DNA of 64,000 nucleotides from Rhynochetos jubatus (taxonomy: Eukaryota; Chordata; Aves; Eurypygiformes; Rhynochetidae). Position 1 is the stretch's first letter. Every line of letters starts with the position of its first letter. The stretch is from assembly GCA_027574665.1 (NCBI GenBank), contig CM050651.1, positions 2,109,501-2,173,500 of the forward strand, read 5' to 3'. Made by a program: the position numbers and the translations under genes. Shown here in pieces: positions 22,969-36,527 of this stretch. The notes under the pieces are model-generated. The model was not told the DNA's origin. It did no database searches and was given only the letters and a program-made list of their open reading frames with translations.

Positions 22969-25900
22969 AAGGAACCGTATCAAAGGAACTGTAGAACGGT
23001 TAGCATTACAAATGTGCTTCTTGATCAGAGCTCTTCAGCATGTTGAGTTTAAGGTGGGGAGATTAATGTGTTTCTGTAACATGAATGAAACCCATCTCGT
23101 GTTTTAATACAGCCCCTTGTGCACTGCGTATAACTTGGCTCTCTAAGGAGCCGGATGTTGTGAGGTGCCGATTGCCAGTTTTAAGCTAATGGTAGCTTAC
23201 TGGTCTAGCTTAGGAGACATTAACAGTTACAGGGAAGCAGTGAAGAAGGGAATACTGCCTCTTTAGTTACAGCACTCACAGCAGTGGCTCTGTATTGTAA
23301 TTTCTATACATCTGGCATAAAACCTTTATTTTTTAGAAAACATTGTTTGTAACTGTTCTGAGGGGACAGAGTTGAAATGTTAAACATCCTTTGGAAAAAA
23401 TCTTCAAGATCATCTTAATGAATTTCTAAATTTTTTCAAGACATTCATATGTAAGTATGGAGTTTAATAGAATTTTTGCATTATTCTATACTGTCTGTCT
23501 TGCTCTTCTGTCCCTGGCACAGTCTCTGCTTTCTTGTGCTCATGAAGACCCCAGGTAGGCAATATGCCGCAGACTGTCTGCGGAAGGCCTGAGACCTCAT
23601 GACGCAGTATATTTTCTTTGGAAACACAGATGTCTTAGCAGCCTCTTCCCATTCTCCCTTTCTCCCTGCCTTGTCTTTCTCCAAGCTACCTGTTTCCCAC
23701 TTCCATAGTACAGTTTTCTGCCCTTTCAGCTGTTCCAAAATGAGCTGGGCTTTAAAAAGATTTTGAAAAGTTAGAAAAGAAACAAGTCTTGTTTGTCTTT
23801 TAGGTCCTGTCAGACCTGACTTATGCTGCAGTCCCTTAGGACTGTGTTGGCGCAGCTGAACGATAGGTGAGTGGTGGTGCTGTGGCAGGAGCAAGTGGCT
23901 GTTGGCGAGGAGGGCCAGGAACGTGGTAAAATGGCATTGTTCCCAAAGAAAGTGGATGGTGGGACTGCGTATGGATTGTGTCTTCAGTTGAGCATCAAGT
24001 GCAGCTGTGTTTATTGCACAAAATAGCGCAGCCATGTGCAGGCAAAGCTCAAAAGCCCCTTAGCAGCTTCCTAATCTGAGGTCAGTTGGGAAAGGATTCC
24101 CCTGTTTCTGGATTCAACTTCCAGTTTAGAGGAAAGCCCTTGTACATAAATCTGCTGTATATTCAAATGGCATTTGAAGTGGTTTGGGGTACAGAAAAAC
24201 AGGTCACAGCTTTGTTGGAGAACCCAGGGGCTGGAATTAGTGTAAATAACTTCTATGTGGGTATAGGATTGCCTGTGTAATCCATATGTCCCAGCTTCCC
24301 AGGCTCAGAGCGTTGACATAGTCCTTTACAGTCATACATCCTTAGGAAGTTCATGTAGTGTTTTTCTGATAGGGCTTCTGTCATACCAGCTGCAGCTTCC
24401 CACTTCCCAGATCTTGGCATGCCCTTTGGTTTGGCTGGCTTGATGATATTCCCTGTTCCAGCAGATCTGTCTCTTCCTGTAGGACATCTATCGTATCCTT
24501 GATGACCTCCTGTCCCGTTAACGGTTCATCCTCACTTTCAATCTCTTTCTGTTCTGACTATGGTTTCAAGTCATGTCACAAGCCACCCTGTTACAGGGTA
24601 TACATTTGCTCTTTCTTAGCAATGTGCTTGCCTGATCATGTTTAATCAATGCTTTTCCTAAGGCTGGACTCTATTCTTCTTGCATGTCTTCAGTAGCTGC
24701 AGCTTGTTGAAACAGCTGTCATACTCTGACATTTAGTAGCACCAAATGTGGAATGTCTGTCTTTCTATCCAAAACATTTTTAAGGGCATGGGGAGATTTT
24801 CAAGCAAAGGTAGCTAAGGTCAGGGAAGAGCAGTTGCTTATGCTGGAAAATCTGTGAATGCATCTCAGATAAATCAGCCTGTGGCTTCTTGGTGGTGGTG
24901 GGGATGTTAATAATTCCCAATAACATGTACAAATGCAGTGTTCATGCTAGTTTTTCACATGACAGAGCTGTATACCCCACTCAGCTGACATGGCTGTTCA
25001 TCTCCTATGCATACTCCAGTCAGATGTGGAGGAGCTATAAGTCAGCTGTATAGTAAGTGCAACTCAGTAAGCTTTTCTGATGAAGGCTAAAAGTTGCATC
25101 TTTCTCTCTATGCATTTTCCTTCTGTCCTTTATGATTCCAGTGAAAAATCAGAAACAGTTTCCTTCAACGTTTCTTCATGTCCATTGCAACTTAATTCAA
25201 CTCAATTCCTCTTTGTAGCTTCAGGGAACGTTAGGTTTTCTGCTCCAACCTCCTATAGTCACCAGTCTCTAGATCATCAGAGGCTATTCAGTCATTCCAG
25301 AAGTTCACTTAGATAGCAGAAACTGAGCATTGCAAATCACGTCAGGGTCGTGAAAAGCTGCCTGAAACTCAAAGGCCCTAATCAGTCCTGCCCTGGAGTT
25401 GCTGGCCTCTGCAGAGACCCAAACTGTTACACGTATAATTCAGACTGCCTTTAAAATCAAGGTAGACCTTATTTTATGGAGATGTATCTGATCAGTCTAG
25501 TACTTGAGTACCCAACTGTACATCTCTCACTGATGGCTGTGAATGATCTGATTAAGTTTCTGTCTGTATCACACTGTCTAAGCAGCAGACAGTGTCTTCT
25601 CTTGACACTTCTTCACATCGCTTAGTCTTCTTCTAAGTTAACAGAACCGATATTAACTCATTGCAAACAAATAGAAAATCTAGTTCTAAAGCAGCTGTCC
25701 TACTTTGAATAAGACTTGGCGAATAAACCTATCTTTGGTTAAGATTCTGGACATTTAAAAATGCATTTTAAATTATTAAAATCCTTTTATAGGCTCTATA
25801 TTTAGTCTTGTGCTGTCTCCCTGTCACAGATGTACTATTCATTACCATGATTTTCTCTGTAATATTGTTAGCAGGCTTGGCAAAGGTGAAAACGGTAGCA

Positions 25901-28900
25901 ATTGAAAAGGGGACATAAAAAGTGAAGGTATTCACTGACCACAGTAAAGAGTTGAAAAGCATTTTTCTCAGAAAATGAGAAAGGTTTTATTTTATTTTGC
26001 AGGTGGGAGATGTAATATGCTAAAAATGCAATTTATTATGCTTCCACGTCTCATTTGAATAGATACCAAGCAAAGCAGAAGATCTGTATAGCAGATCTTG
26101 CTATATTTGGCTTCAGTATTGCATAAACATAGATTGTTATGTTTTGGTGATTTTGGACTCCAGCAGAGTCCAGTACATACTTTACATTTAAAATATGTCC
26201 TCTGTTGCATTTGAGATGGGGTCTTTGTGTACTAGTAAAATTTACCTGTGGTCTGTGATAGACAGAAGAGAATAGCAGCTGCCTTCGTTACACACTGCTT
26301 TTAATACCTCAAATGTTACAGAGTAGGTACAGATTAGGAGAGATATATTTTGCCTCTTACAGGATGAATGAGGGGGTCAGAAAGCTGGTACTGGATTCTT
26401 ATGTCAGTATAGGCTTATTGTCAGGCTGTTCATCACTAGCTGGAAAGCAGTCAGCAAAAATACCTATTTTCACAAAATCTTGTTAATAATTACAGCCTGA
26501 GTATGCGCTTCTTAATGCAAGAAGAATGCATTATTTGTTTTTGGCTCTAGAAGAAAAAGAAATAACACTTTAAAAGACAAGAGATGAGCATAATTAAATG
26601 GTACTGTGAGGTCTTAGTCTGCTTCTGCTTCCAGTGTTAGTTTCCCAGGTTCCATATGACCAAAGGCATCACGTACCATGCAAGCAGTGCTGGTAAGAGA
26701 GCAGTTTATGGCTCAAGGCGGTTGTTTATTTTGTTTGTTTAAATTTAATCACTAGTAAAGCTGACTGCCCACTACATACCTCAGCTCAGTAAGTGCTGTA
26801 CCTGTGGCACAGCAGACTCTGAGCATTGTAATAGTCCCGTCTGAAGTCACAAACAACTTCTTTCTGAGGTTGGGCTTACGGTCAAGTGCCCTGTTGTATC
26901 AGGGCCTATGACAAGGAACCTTCTGAAGGAGGCTAATAACAAGTTTCCAGGTTTCCTTATTGTGCAGCACGTTGTCTCAAAATTACATGTGCTGGGCCAT
27001 CATTTCGCAGAGTGTCATTGACTCATCAGAGGCTTGTTGGCAACATTGTGCTTCATCAGTAACTGTCAGGAGCACAATCTCGTGAAAACCAGGCGTGCAT
27101 GTTACAGAGCTGTTCAGAGCTCCAAGCGGGATGAGTGCTGAGGAAGAGGAAATAAAAATGACAAAAAGCTACAGATCTCTGGAGGGCCAGGAGACTAATG
27201 CAGGAGCTGCCAAAGAAAGAACAGATAACAGCAAAAATAAGTGGAAGAGGAATACAAGAGTGTGGGATGTGGTAGAAATCCTTATGAAGGAAGAAAAAGG
27301 TTTGATACACTTGTCAAGATAGGAATCATCACCAGACCATGAGTGGATTATGGTGTTTCCTAAAGTCTTTTCTGTTTCACCACAGTTTGGTGATTTGATT
27401 ATGTTAGATAAGGTGATTTTGCTTCTGTTTATACTCATTTTCCCAGCTGAATGCTTGTGAGCTAGCAAAAATATCATAGGTTTATAGCCTTAAATAGGAT
27501 TATCTTATTGTAATATTTGATAACATTCAGTAGAAAAGGAAAGCTGATGGTCTAGAGTATTTGAAATGTAATTTTCTACAAGTATTTTAAGTGGGGATTT
27601 TTATCAATATTCTGAAAAGAAGTACCGATTCTTCCCAATATCTGTGGAATTAAGTTCTTCTCTGCATATGCAGATGTAACACTAATATAATGAACACGCG
27701 ATGACAAATCGGGGCCAAGCTTCATCTCACAAGCCAGCTTGAGGTGTGCTCACCCAGAAAGCAGGTGTGTTTATAACCCCTGAGGCCAAGCGGTGTTATC
27801 CTGGACTGGTGATAATAGCAGTGAATGCTCAAGAGCATCAGTAGTGCCTGCATCAGCAGCAAGCCTGTACTCGCGGCCGCTCCTACTCTGTTTACAAAAG
27901 CACACTGACGCCCACTCCCCAGATCTTCAGTGTTACTGTTATTTGTGCTAGCTGGAGTAAAGCATGACAAGTAAGCAACCTCATGTCACAGTGCGGACAT
28001 ACTTCTAGGCAAAGTTTGCAGCTTGCCCAGGTGGGAGGTGGCAAAAGGAGGCCATTGCATGAGCCCAGGAGTGCCAGAAAGCCATCCTGCTCTTTTCCCA
28101 TAACTTCAGGCTGTTGTTTCAACGATGTGTAAAGGTCCCTCAGGTCATGACTTAACCTTGAGCAAGGCAAAGCATGAGTAATGCAACTGTCTCCATCCTG
28201 GATCCTGTCATTAGTATTTTCCCTTCTGTATTGTCTGTACTTTTCATGCCAGTTAGAGAACCCTCTCTATAGCGCCCACTGAAGGTGCATTGAGGGCTGT
28301 GGTGCCAACAGGTCCTTCCATGCAGAAGCCTTTGGAAGGCATGTGTTGTCCATGCAGCTAAAGCAGAATCCTAAACAGCAGCCTCTTCATGTAATTTCCT
28401 ATCTCCTCTGTGCAAAATACCAGCGTAGGACAATCACAAACTCCTCATTTTCTGCAGCACTTGTAAATATAACATTTTATGTTTGTTAATAAGAAGAAAA
28501 TGAGTTTGGATTTCCCTGTGAAATATGAAAAGAAGGTGATCACACAATACTTCAGAGTTGGAGGGCTCTGAGATGTGTTCTAATGCTACAGCTGTCAGCC
28601 TTTCTGTACATGCAAATGCTGTGCTGTCAGAATTCAATAGGGTGAAATAGGTTTTCATTTTAGATGAACAAGAACTCCAATTATAACCTCTTACAATTCT
28701 AGTTACTGTACCCTGGGTGAATGTGTTTAACAGCAGTTCAGTATACAGCACAAAAAATGTCCTTTGCATGTTGGCTGGAATTACAGTGCTAGTTAGAACA
28801 TCATGCTGTCCCTACAATAGGGTAGACAAGGCACTTCCATTAGTCCTCCTGCATTTGGTTTTCATGACTTCTTTTAATATGTCTTTTAAACTTCAGGTTG

Positions 28901-31900
28901 TCACTCTCAGTCCAGAACTCAATTTCTCTTGATAATTGATGAAAGTCCGACCTGACTAATTTAGAGCTCTCTTGGTTTTAAAAAATGGAGGTTTATGATT
29001 AGCTAAAGAAAAATACTCTCGTTTTGTGTTTTAACATTTCTGGAATATGCGAGACTAGAGTACTTAATATCATGAAAAGATTGTGATATCCATAACTGTA
29101 AGCATAAAATTTCAGTTGGCATTTTTATTGTATGTCTGAAGGCAATTACTTTGCTGGAAAAATGATATTATTGGTAGCAAAGACTGTTTTTTGACAGACT
29201 TTTCAAAAACTGTTTCCTGAGTTGTTTATGTGATCCTGAATAACCTGTCCTCACAAGAGAAAGTTCATGCATTGAAGTTAAAAAAAAAACTCTGCCCAGG
29301 TTTATGTATCTATTTGCATATTGAGATAAAAATCACAGTTCAAATATTTTAAAGAATACAGTTGCAAAAAAGAAAACATTTCCATTTTAATTTCCTTTTG
29401 CCATAGTTTGGAATCACAATTAAAGTTTAGTATAATTTATATTTACAACCTGATGCAACATCCTGTACTACTTGTGTAAAAACAAAATTGCTTTTTAGCA
29501 AGATGAGCTAATTTGTTACATTCAAATCTATGAAATTTTAAGGTTTTATATGTCGAAATTTGTGAAATTTTGACATACTAAGTTTGTATCTCCATTTAAT
29601 CATAATCCTGAGTTTTGCAAACAGTGGCTCAGTCCTGGAGACACGTAGCTGTGTAGAGTGAAAGGGTTGGTGTCTGGGACCAGACAGGCAGAAAGAGTAT
29701 GCCACTCTGCCTTTCAAAGGGAGCCTCTATTGTGTAAAGTAGCTTTGGTGCAGTATCTTCTTCTGCTAAAGACCTGTATACAATCAAATTGACTTGTGCT
29801 TATAGTAGTTTTCTGTAATGTTTTGGAAGGTTAACACAGCAGATCATAATTGCCTGTCAGTACGTTCATTTGCAGCTGCCTGTGTGCTTAAGCCCGTGTC
29901 TATTATTGTGGTGATCCACTGAAGCTCCGTGTGAGGACTGGAGAGTACTGAAGGTATATCGAGACTTAACAGCTAGAACAAAGCTTGACTCATTCGTTAG
30001 CTTACTTACTAAATGTGAGATATACTTTTACTGGTAGATTAAGAACACTTGATACGCAAGTTATTGAAAAGGACTAGTTAAAACTCCATGTGTCTCTTTT
30101 CTCTGAAATTCCTTGCATAATCGAGCTGTCTAAAAAAAAATACAAAACCTGTTACTGCAGTCTGAAATGTTAGTATTAGCATTATTATAGATTTCTGTTG
30201 TAATGGCAAGGGAAAGCAATTTGCCCATGTACTGGGCTTGTCATCTGGATAGCCTAGCAGCCTTCGTGTGTTTGTGCAGGTCTGTGGTTGGTTTGCAGGG
30301 TGGTTTTTTTTTTTTTGAATATATAATATCAACAGTTTATTACATAGATATCTATTTCATGATCTACTAACTTTAAAAGAAATACTAAAATGAAATACTT
30401 ATAAAATAATACATAGCTATAATAGATTAAAGTATGTAAGAGTATTATTTATCAGACATTTCATCAAATTCAGACCTGAAAAATAATCCATATCTGGGCT
30501 CTGTGATAAAAATAACAGTGGGATATATTTTGATCACAAACTAAAATTACATTCAGTAGTCTGTCAACACTGTTGATCTATTTCTGAATGCCATTTAATC
30601 TGGTAATGAAAGACAAGGTATCTTTCCCCTCTGCCCACCCCATGTTTAACTGGAACCATTTTTTCAGGTGCTAAGCACCTGTGGCTTCAAATCAAAGTGC
30701 CTTGTCCAGCATATATTGATAATTCTGCTTCAATCAGAAATGCTCTTCAACAAGTCCTTTTAACTGCAGAGTTGACCGTCTGCCCTTGTAAGCTCTTGAC
30801 AGCGCTATTTTAGGATGGTTTCACTAGTTAGCTCTGGAATGATTGGAACACATCTTAACAGCAACAGAAAAACCGATCTGAAGCAAGTGCACTTAACTCT
30901 AGCACTGACATGCTGGTAGATGGTTCAAAATCATAATATATCTGCTTCAGAGGAAAGCTTTGGAGAAAATAATGTGAATGAACAGTGGAAGTGGCATTTG
31001 CAGCACACTCACAGACTTTAATTCCAGATTAAGCTTTACCGTTTGAATGCCAGTGCACTCGCTTCCTTGCCATTAAAAAATCCTGTCTATCTCTTCACTT
31101 TATTTGATTGCTGGAATGTAGAGAAAATGCTCACTGATGGAGTGAGGTACAAAATGAAGTGTTGCAGATTAGTGCAGTCAGAATTTGGAGTGCACGTTGA
31201 CTTCTGTCTCGGAGAAATTATCCTTTAGGCATCTAAATGGGGCTTGGAGCAGAGACGTTTAATTTTCGGTTTTGTTTGTTTATTTATTGACATGTTGTTG
31301 ATAGAGAGGTTTGAGAGCAGAGTATGCTTTTCTCAAAATGAGTGTTTCACTTGTCCCACTGAAATCAATACCTGGCTTGACCATGTTGTGCTTGTGTCCA
31401 GTCTAAAATTACCAGGGAAAATGTGAGTGGGGTCGAGGGCAGAAACTTCTGCAGTTTTAACCTCCTCCTTTCACCCCCAACTGGGGGTCTCAAGAAATAA
31501 ACACACTTGGAGAGTTTAAACAAGAAATATTAAAGTACGAGCCGATCAAATGCAGAATGTGCCACAGAGAGTAACTGATGCTGTCTTTTTAGGAACATCT
31601 AAAATACAGCATGTTACCTTGGCACAGATAGCTTCAGGAGGGAAAGAAAAAAAAAAACCAAACACCAAAACAAACCCATATCATATACTTTATGACATAA
31701 ATGTGTTTTTTCTCGTTTCACAGGAGGGTTTTGTACACGCCTTACCTCACCAACTCCCATTGAAGCAGGGGCTTAGTCTTGAATCTCTTGCAGAGTCGGA
31801 TAGGGCATGCTGTTCCGAGTGGATGCTGCAGTGTTCTTCAGCAATCACTTAGAAGGGGGTATGCGATAAGATACACGCAGCGCAGCCACTCACCACAGGT

Positions 31901-33299
31901 GACAAAATGGCACATTTTGGGGGCTGAACCTGTTTACGCTAATAATAGGTGTTATTTTTGTTCAGTGCTGAACTGAATCACCAAGAATGCTTTCCTTGGC
32001 TGAACTGCTGTGTCCTCTGAATCAGAAATCTATTAATGAGATATTTGGGTTAGTTTCATTTTGCTGTGGCCAAGGCAACAAACCTTACATTTTAAGCGTA
32101 CGTCCTTTTGCGTTGGTGTGAATCTTTATTTGCTTGCTTTAACCACACTGAGCCATTGTAAGTTTGTTCTGTTGCACATCACTATTCCAGATTGCCCCAG
32201 TTTTAACGACAAGATTTACATTATTATGCATGCTCTAATTTGATACGAAAAGTTGCAAATAATTAACAGCTATGACCTTCAGTGATTTTAACTCTGGCTG
32301 TGTGCATGGTCTTAAGCACTTGCAACTCTTTTCCTTTAGTGGATACAGTGGCTACTCAAGACCTTTGAAAAGCACATCACAAATCTACTCAAAAATAGCC
32401 ATGATCCTCAGAAGCCCATTTCTTGGTATAGTTCAGAACTGTTAACAAACTGAAGTGATTGTCTCTCTGCAAATGCTCCAGTGTACAATTAAGGGCATAG
32501 TTTTGAGTGTTTCAACAACTGGGATAATTTTGACCCTGAAATACGCTACAGCACACTCCCAGATTGTCTTTTCCCAGAAAGCGTCACCTTAAGTTTAATA
32601 ATACGAAACCTTGAGCAACAAAAGCATTTTAAACTTGAAGTCCTTCTAGTGAGTCCTTTGCCCTGTTTGGATTGAATGCCTCGTTTTTCCCATCCCTGAG
32701 CATATTTTCTTTAGCACTACTTATCTATAATGATGGGCTCAGTGATCAGGCTTATTAAGGAGGTTATTCTAGCAATGGAATAATTTTCATTGGAACTTAC
32801 TCAGAGGCAAATACAAATACCTATAAATAAAATTCACTTTCTTTGTCTATCATTGCAAAGGTATCTAAAAGCTAAGAATACAAACAGTGGATGGTAGCAG
32901 ACAACAAAAGATGGGTTTTTTTGCTGAAATTCGTGAGATACTGCTCCACAGAACATTGGAAATTTGAAAAGGAAGTGAGGGCAGAGGAAGGCAGTTAACA
33001 GAGACCAGAATGGGGATGGAAAGTTGGAAAATTAAGTTGACTAGGTGCATGTGGTTGTTGGAAGAGTTTCTGTAAGTCACCAGTTTATGGACTCTGTGTC
33101 TTTGGATTGTCCCTTTTCTTTAATTGTAACACTGACCAAGTAGCCTTTAGTAGGTCTAACTAATGTGCAGTGCTTATTCTTCCTGTGAGTTATTTAAGAT
33201 GCAGCGAAGCTCGTTAGTATGGAGGCTGAGGTACCAAGAACACTTGTAACATCATAGCAGTTGTAATGAATTGACCTGCATTCCCTTCAGGAGGGAATG
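22969..33299. other. Intron 1 unique sequence, third segment
   Basis: AT-rich intron. A 184-codon minus-strand frame (24035-23481) is of a length expected about once by chance in 64 kb and has no domain. The 29000-30600 part is especially AT-rich. T13 lies at 30304-30316. An isolated GCGGCCGC octamer lies at about 27873-27880. One exon-like segment (23804-23866) is listed separately. No RNA gene is seen. Confidence 0.55.
23804..23866 (+). other. Candidate cryptic exon, 63 bases
   Basis: A T-rich tract ending in TTTTAG (AG 23802-23803) precedes 63 bases followed by ATAG|GTGAGTGG, an excellent donor. If spliced to RNF150 exon 1 (phase 1) it would be read for 18 codons and then stop at TGA, so it would act as a truncating or decay-inducing exon. 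It lies opposite the chance 184-codon minus frame. There is no evidence of use beyond splice-site quality. Confidence 0.2.
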
Positions 33300-34403
33300 A
33301 ATATTAGGTTGGAAAAGACTTTTAAGATCTTCAAGTCCAACTGTTAACTTGACGCTGCCAAGTCCACTACTAAATCATGTCACTAAGCACCACATCTGCA
33401 CATCTCTGAAATACCTCCGGGGATGATAACCCAACCACCTCCCTGGGCAGCCTGTTCCAATGCCTGACAACCCTTTCAGTGAAGAAATTTTTTCTAATAT
33501 TCAGTCTAAACCTCCCTGGGGCAACTTGAGGCCATTTCCTCTTTTCCCTTCATTTGTCAACTGGGAGAAGAGTCTTCCCCTGCGCCTCCTCCAGGCTAAA
33601 CACCCCCAGCTCCCTCAGCCGCTCCTCACAGGACTTGTGCTCCAGACCCTTCCCCAGCTCCATTGCCCTTCTCTGGACACGCTCCAGCACCTCAGTATCT
33701 TTCTTGCAGTGAGGGGCCCAAAACTGAACATGGAATGCGAGGCACGGCCTCAGCAGTGCCCAGTGCAGGGAGACAATCACTGACCTAGTCCTGCTGGTCA
33801 CACTGTTCCTGATGCAGGCCAGGATGTCATTGGCCTTCTTGGCCACCTGGGCACACTGCTGGCTCTTACTCAGCCGGCTGTCAATCAACACCTCCAGGTC
33901 CTTTTCTGCGGGGAAGCTTTCAAGCCACTCGTCCCCAGGCCTGTAGTGTTATATGGGGTTGTTGTGACCCCAGTGCAGGACCCAGCACTTGGCCTTGTTG
34001 AACCTCATACAGTGGCCTTGGCCTATTGATCCAGCCTGTCCAGATCCCTCTGTAGAGCCTTCCTGCCCTCAGGCAGACCCACTCTCCCACCCAACTTGGT
34101 GTCATCTGCAAACTTCCTGAGGGTGCACTCGATCCCCTTGTCCCAATCACTGATAAAGATATTAAACAGAAGTGGCCCCAGTATTAAGCCCTGGGAAACA
34201 CCACTGGTGACTGGACGTCAGCTGGGTTTAACCCCATTCACCACACCTTTTTGGGCCCAGCCAGCCAGTTTTTTACCCAGCAAAACATGTGCCCGTCCAA
34301 GCCATGAGCAGCCAGTATCTCCAGAAGAATGTTGTGGGAAATGGTGTCAAAGGCTTTACTAAAGCCTAGGTAGACAACATCCACGGCCTTGCCCTCATAC
34401 GAA
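33300..34403 (-). mobile_element. CR1 LINE, longest copy in the window, antisense
   Basis: About 1.1 kb on the minus strand contains more of ORF2 than the other copies. The reverse-transcriptase palm motif FADDTKLGG is encoded at about 34086-34112 (FADD at 34101-34112), with the downstream thumb/C-terminal region ([20 protein letters not shown] and [14 protein letters not shown]) at about 33570-33760. Coding pieces fall in different frames (34150-33920, then 33891-33550), so indels have broken it. The low-coordinate 3' end begins near the AATATTAGGTTGGAAAAG block. The subfamily resembles the 22245 copy. It is a dead, 5'-truncated element. Confidence 0.93.
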
Positions 34404-36527
34404 GAGTTTCCCAGTACTTACTGATCTGGTTTTGGAAAGTTTCCAGTGCAATAGCTTTGTCCCATTTTCAGATTACTTTCTGTTTCATACTGAAGATTTG
34501 AGTAACATGTAACGTGCCTAAGTGATTGCAAGCGCCAGCAGGATAAAATTAAAACCTTGTAAGACTGAGCTCCCCCATGAAATATCCTGTACTTCAAAAT
34601 TGTAAGAATGAATTAGGAAAAGATTATCAGCAGGACAGGACACAGAGGAGATGAGAACTTAGCCAAGAGATATACAATATATTGATGGTCAGGAGTAGAT
34701 GTATTGGATGTATTAAGAATCTCTTTTTATAACACCCGTTAAACAGGATTAAAATGGAAAAATAGGCAGATAGAGGTAAATGACCTAGTCATTTCTAAAA
34801 CCATCAAAGACACGCTATCAGGTTTAACTGGTGGGTAATTGTCTGATGGTAACGATGGATCCTTGATACCCATTCATTTTGCTCTTTGATAATTCCTCTG
34901 AAAAGTTATGGCAGTATAGCAGTAGCTTGTAATCAGTAGCTCACCGGGCACCAGAAATCAGGGGGATGTGCAGTCGGGAAAGCCTGTATTCCCCATTTGG
35001 ATTTGTACTCCACACAGTCTCCTGTTGGCAGGGATGAGTGTACAGTTGCCAGTGGTGGTGATAGGGTGGAAAATCAGAAAAATAAATTTATTTATTAACA
35101 TGCTTTAAAAAAAAAAAAAAAGTCACTCCATTTTTTGTATTATTAGGAAATACGCTGCACACAGATGAGTTGGATGACCTATCTTCTACACAGCTTGTGA
35201 GAACTAAGTATTTCAGCAGGATGCACAAGGAAAACAAGAGATTTCAGGCTGTAGTTTTAGGAATTATGGAGATTTGCAGTCCAAATATCCGCTATGGATG
35301 TTGTTGTTAAAGTGGTATCTCTCATGCTGTACCTGTGTGTTCATGTCAGAGCTCCCAGACTTCTGGAGAGCTTCTGGTACAATCAAGAGCTTCTCCCTAG
35401 ACTGTAAGGTGAAACTGGGACAATGGATTCCAGTACTCGGTGTGATTTGCCTCTGTGTCTGTGCTGTGATTTCAGTGCAGTTGGGAAATGTTCGAATTTC
35501 ATTGTGTGTTCAGCAATTGAGTAGTATAGTTACTGGAATGTTTCATTAACCTCCCTGGTTTGGTCTTCCCTTCTCCTGTTCTAAAAGCAGATAAAATATT
35601 TTTAACCACATCTGGCTTTTAAAATCCTATAAAGGTGTATTTGCTCAAAAAAGATGTTGCATTTCCCTCAGAAAGGCATTCTCTTTGAGTGAAGGTTTCA
35701 TCTGATCTGATGGAATTAAACAGAGATTGTTTAGTATTGCTTAATGAGCAAAGATTGATTAGTCAAGTATAAAGGCACAGCACTCTTCCTGTGTCTTGAA
35801 AGGCTGTTTCAGATCAAATTCCTCAGTTCAATGTAAAAGATAACTTGATCAGCTTGTAGTGAGCTGTAGCGAAATTGTACATAATGAGACAGGGAGTTGT
35901 GTGATGGAAGCATCTGTATGGGTGTACGAGTGAGAGGGGAAGGAGGGAGGGATTTTAGCTTGTTTAGAAAATAAAATGCATCATTAATCTAAATATGACA
36001 GTAGCATAAACTGTGAGAACTGTCTTCCAAACAGCATGCTATGAGTCTGCTTTGTTTGCTGCTCTCCGCCAGCTGCCAGCACATTTTTGCCTAGCTGCTG
36101 GTTCCTTTCCTGGTGCTTAGATGGGCCACTTGCTGCCTCTGCCAGAAAAAAGCATTGCGGGGAACAGCTGTCTCACAGACCTCCACTGGAAGAATAATCT
36201 GCTTACCTGCAATGTGGTGGGGATGAAGGGGCAGAGAAGAGAGATGCCAGTTCCTCACTGTTCCCAGCTAAATCTGAACAACGTGGAAGAGGCTTCATGC
36301 CCTCTGCCTGGAGTCTTAGAGATGTGCAAGTTTGGTAGTGATGTGGCAACACTCGTGGAAGAAAAAGATTTGATAAGAAAAATCTGGCTCCAAAAGCTGG
36401 GCTTGTTTCATTTTTATTCTTGTTGGGAGTGATCTTTAGAACGATCACCTTTCTGTTTTGCTTCCCTTCTTCCAAAGCTAAATACGAAGGTAGTTACAGG
36501 ACAGAATATGATTACCCAATAATTTCA
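34404..36527. other. Intron 1 unique sequence between CR1 and LTR
   Basis: AT-rich intron with A15 at 35107-35121 and a purine-rich GAGAGGGGAAGGAGGGAGGG stretch near 35932-35951. Short open frames (for example 36121-36432, 103 codons) are not recognisable proteins. Confidence 0.55.

Noticed and set aside
23481..24035. 184-codon minus-strand open frame
   Set aside because: With a stop in 3 of 64 codons, about one frame this long is expected in six frames of 64 kb. No recognisable domain, splice context or codon bias.
27873..27880. Isolated NotI octamer as a CpG-island marker
   Set aside because: Surrounding sequence is not CpG-dense, so it is a single site only.
35101..35125. Poly(A) tracts as tails of processed pseudogenes (for example 35107-35121, 20460-20473, 48467-48480)
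   Set aside because: No gene-like sequence precedes any of them on either strand, and avian CR1 does not usually generate poly(A)-tailed retrocopies.
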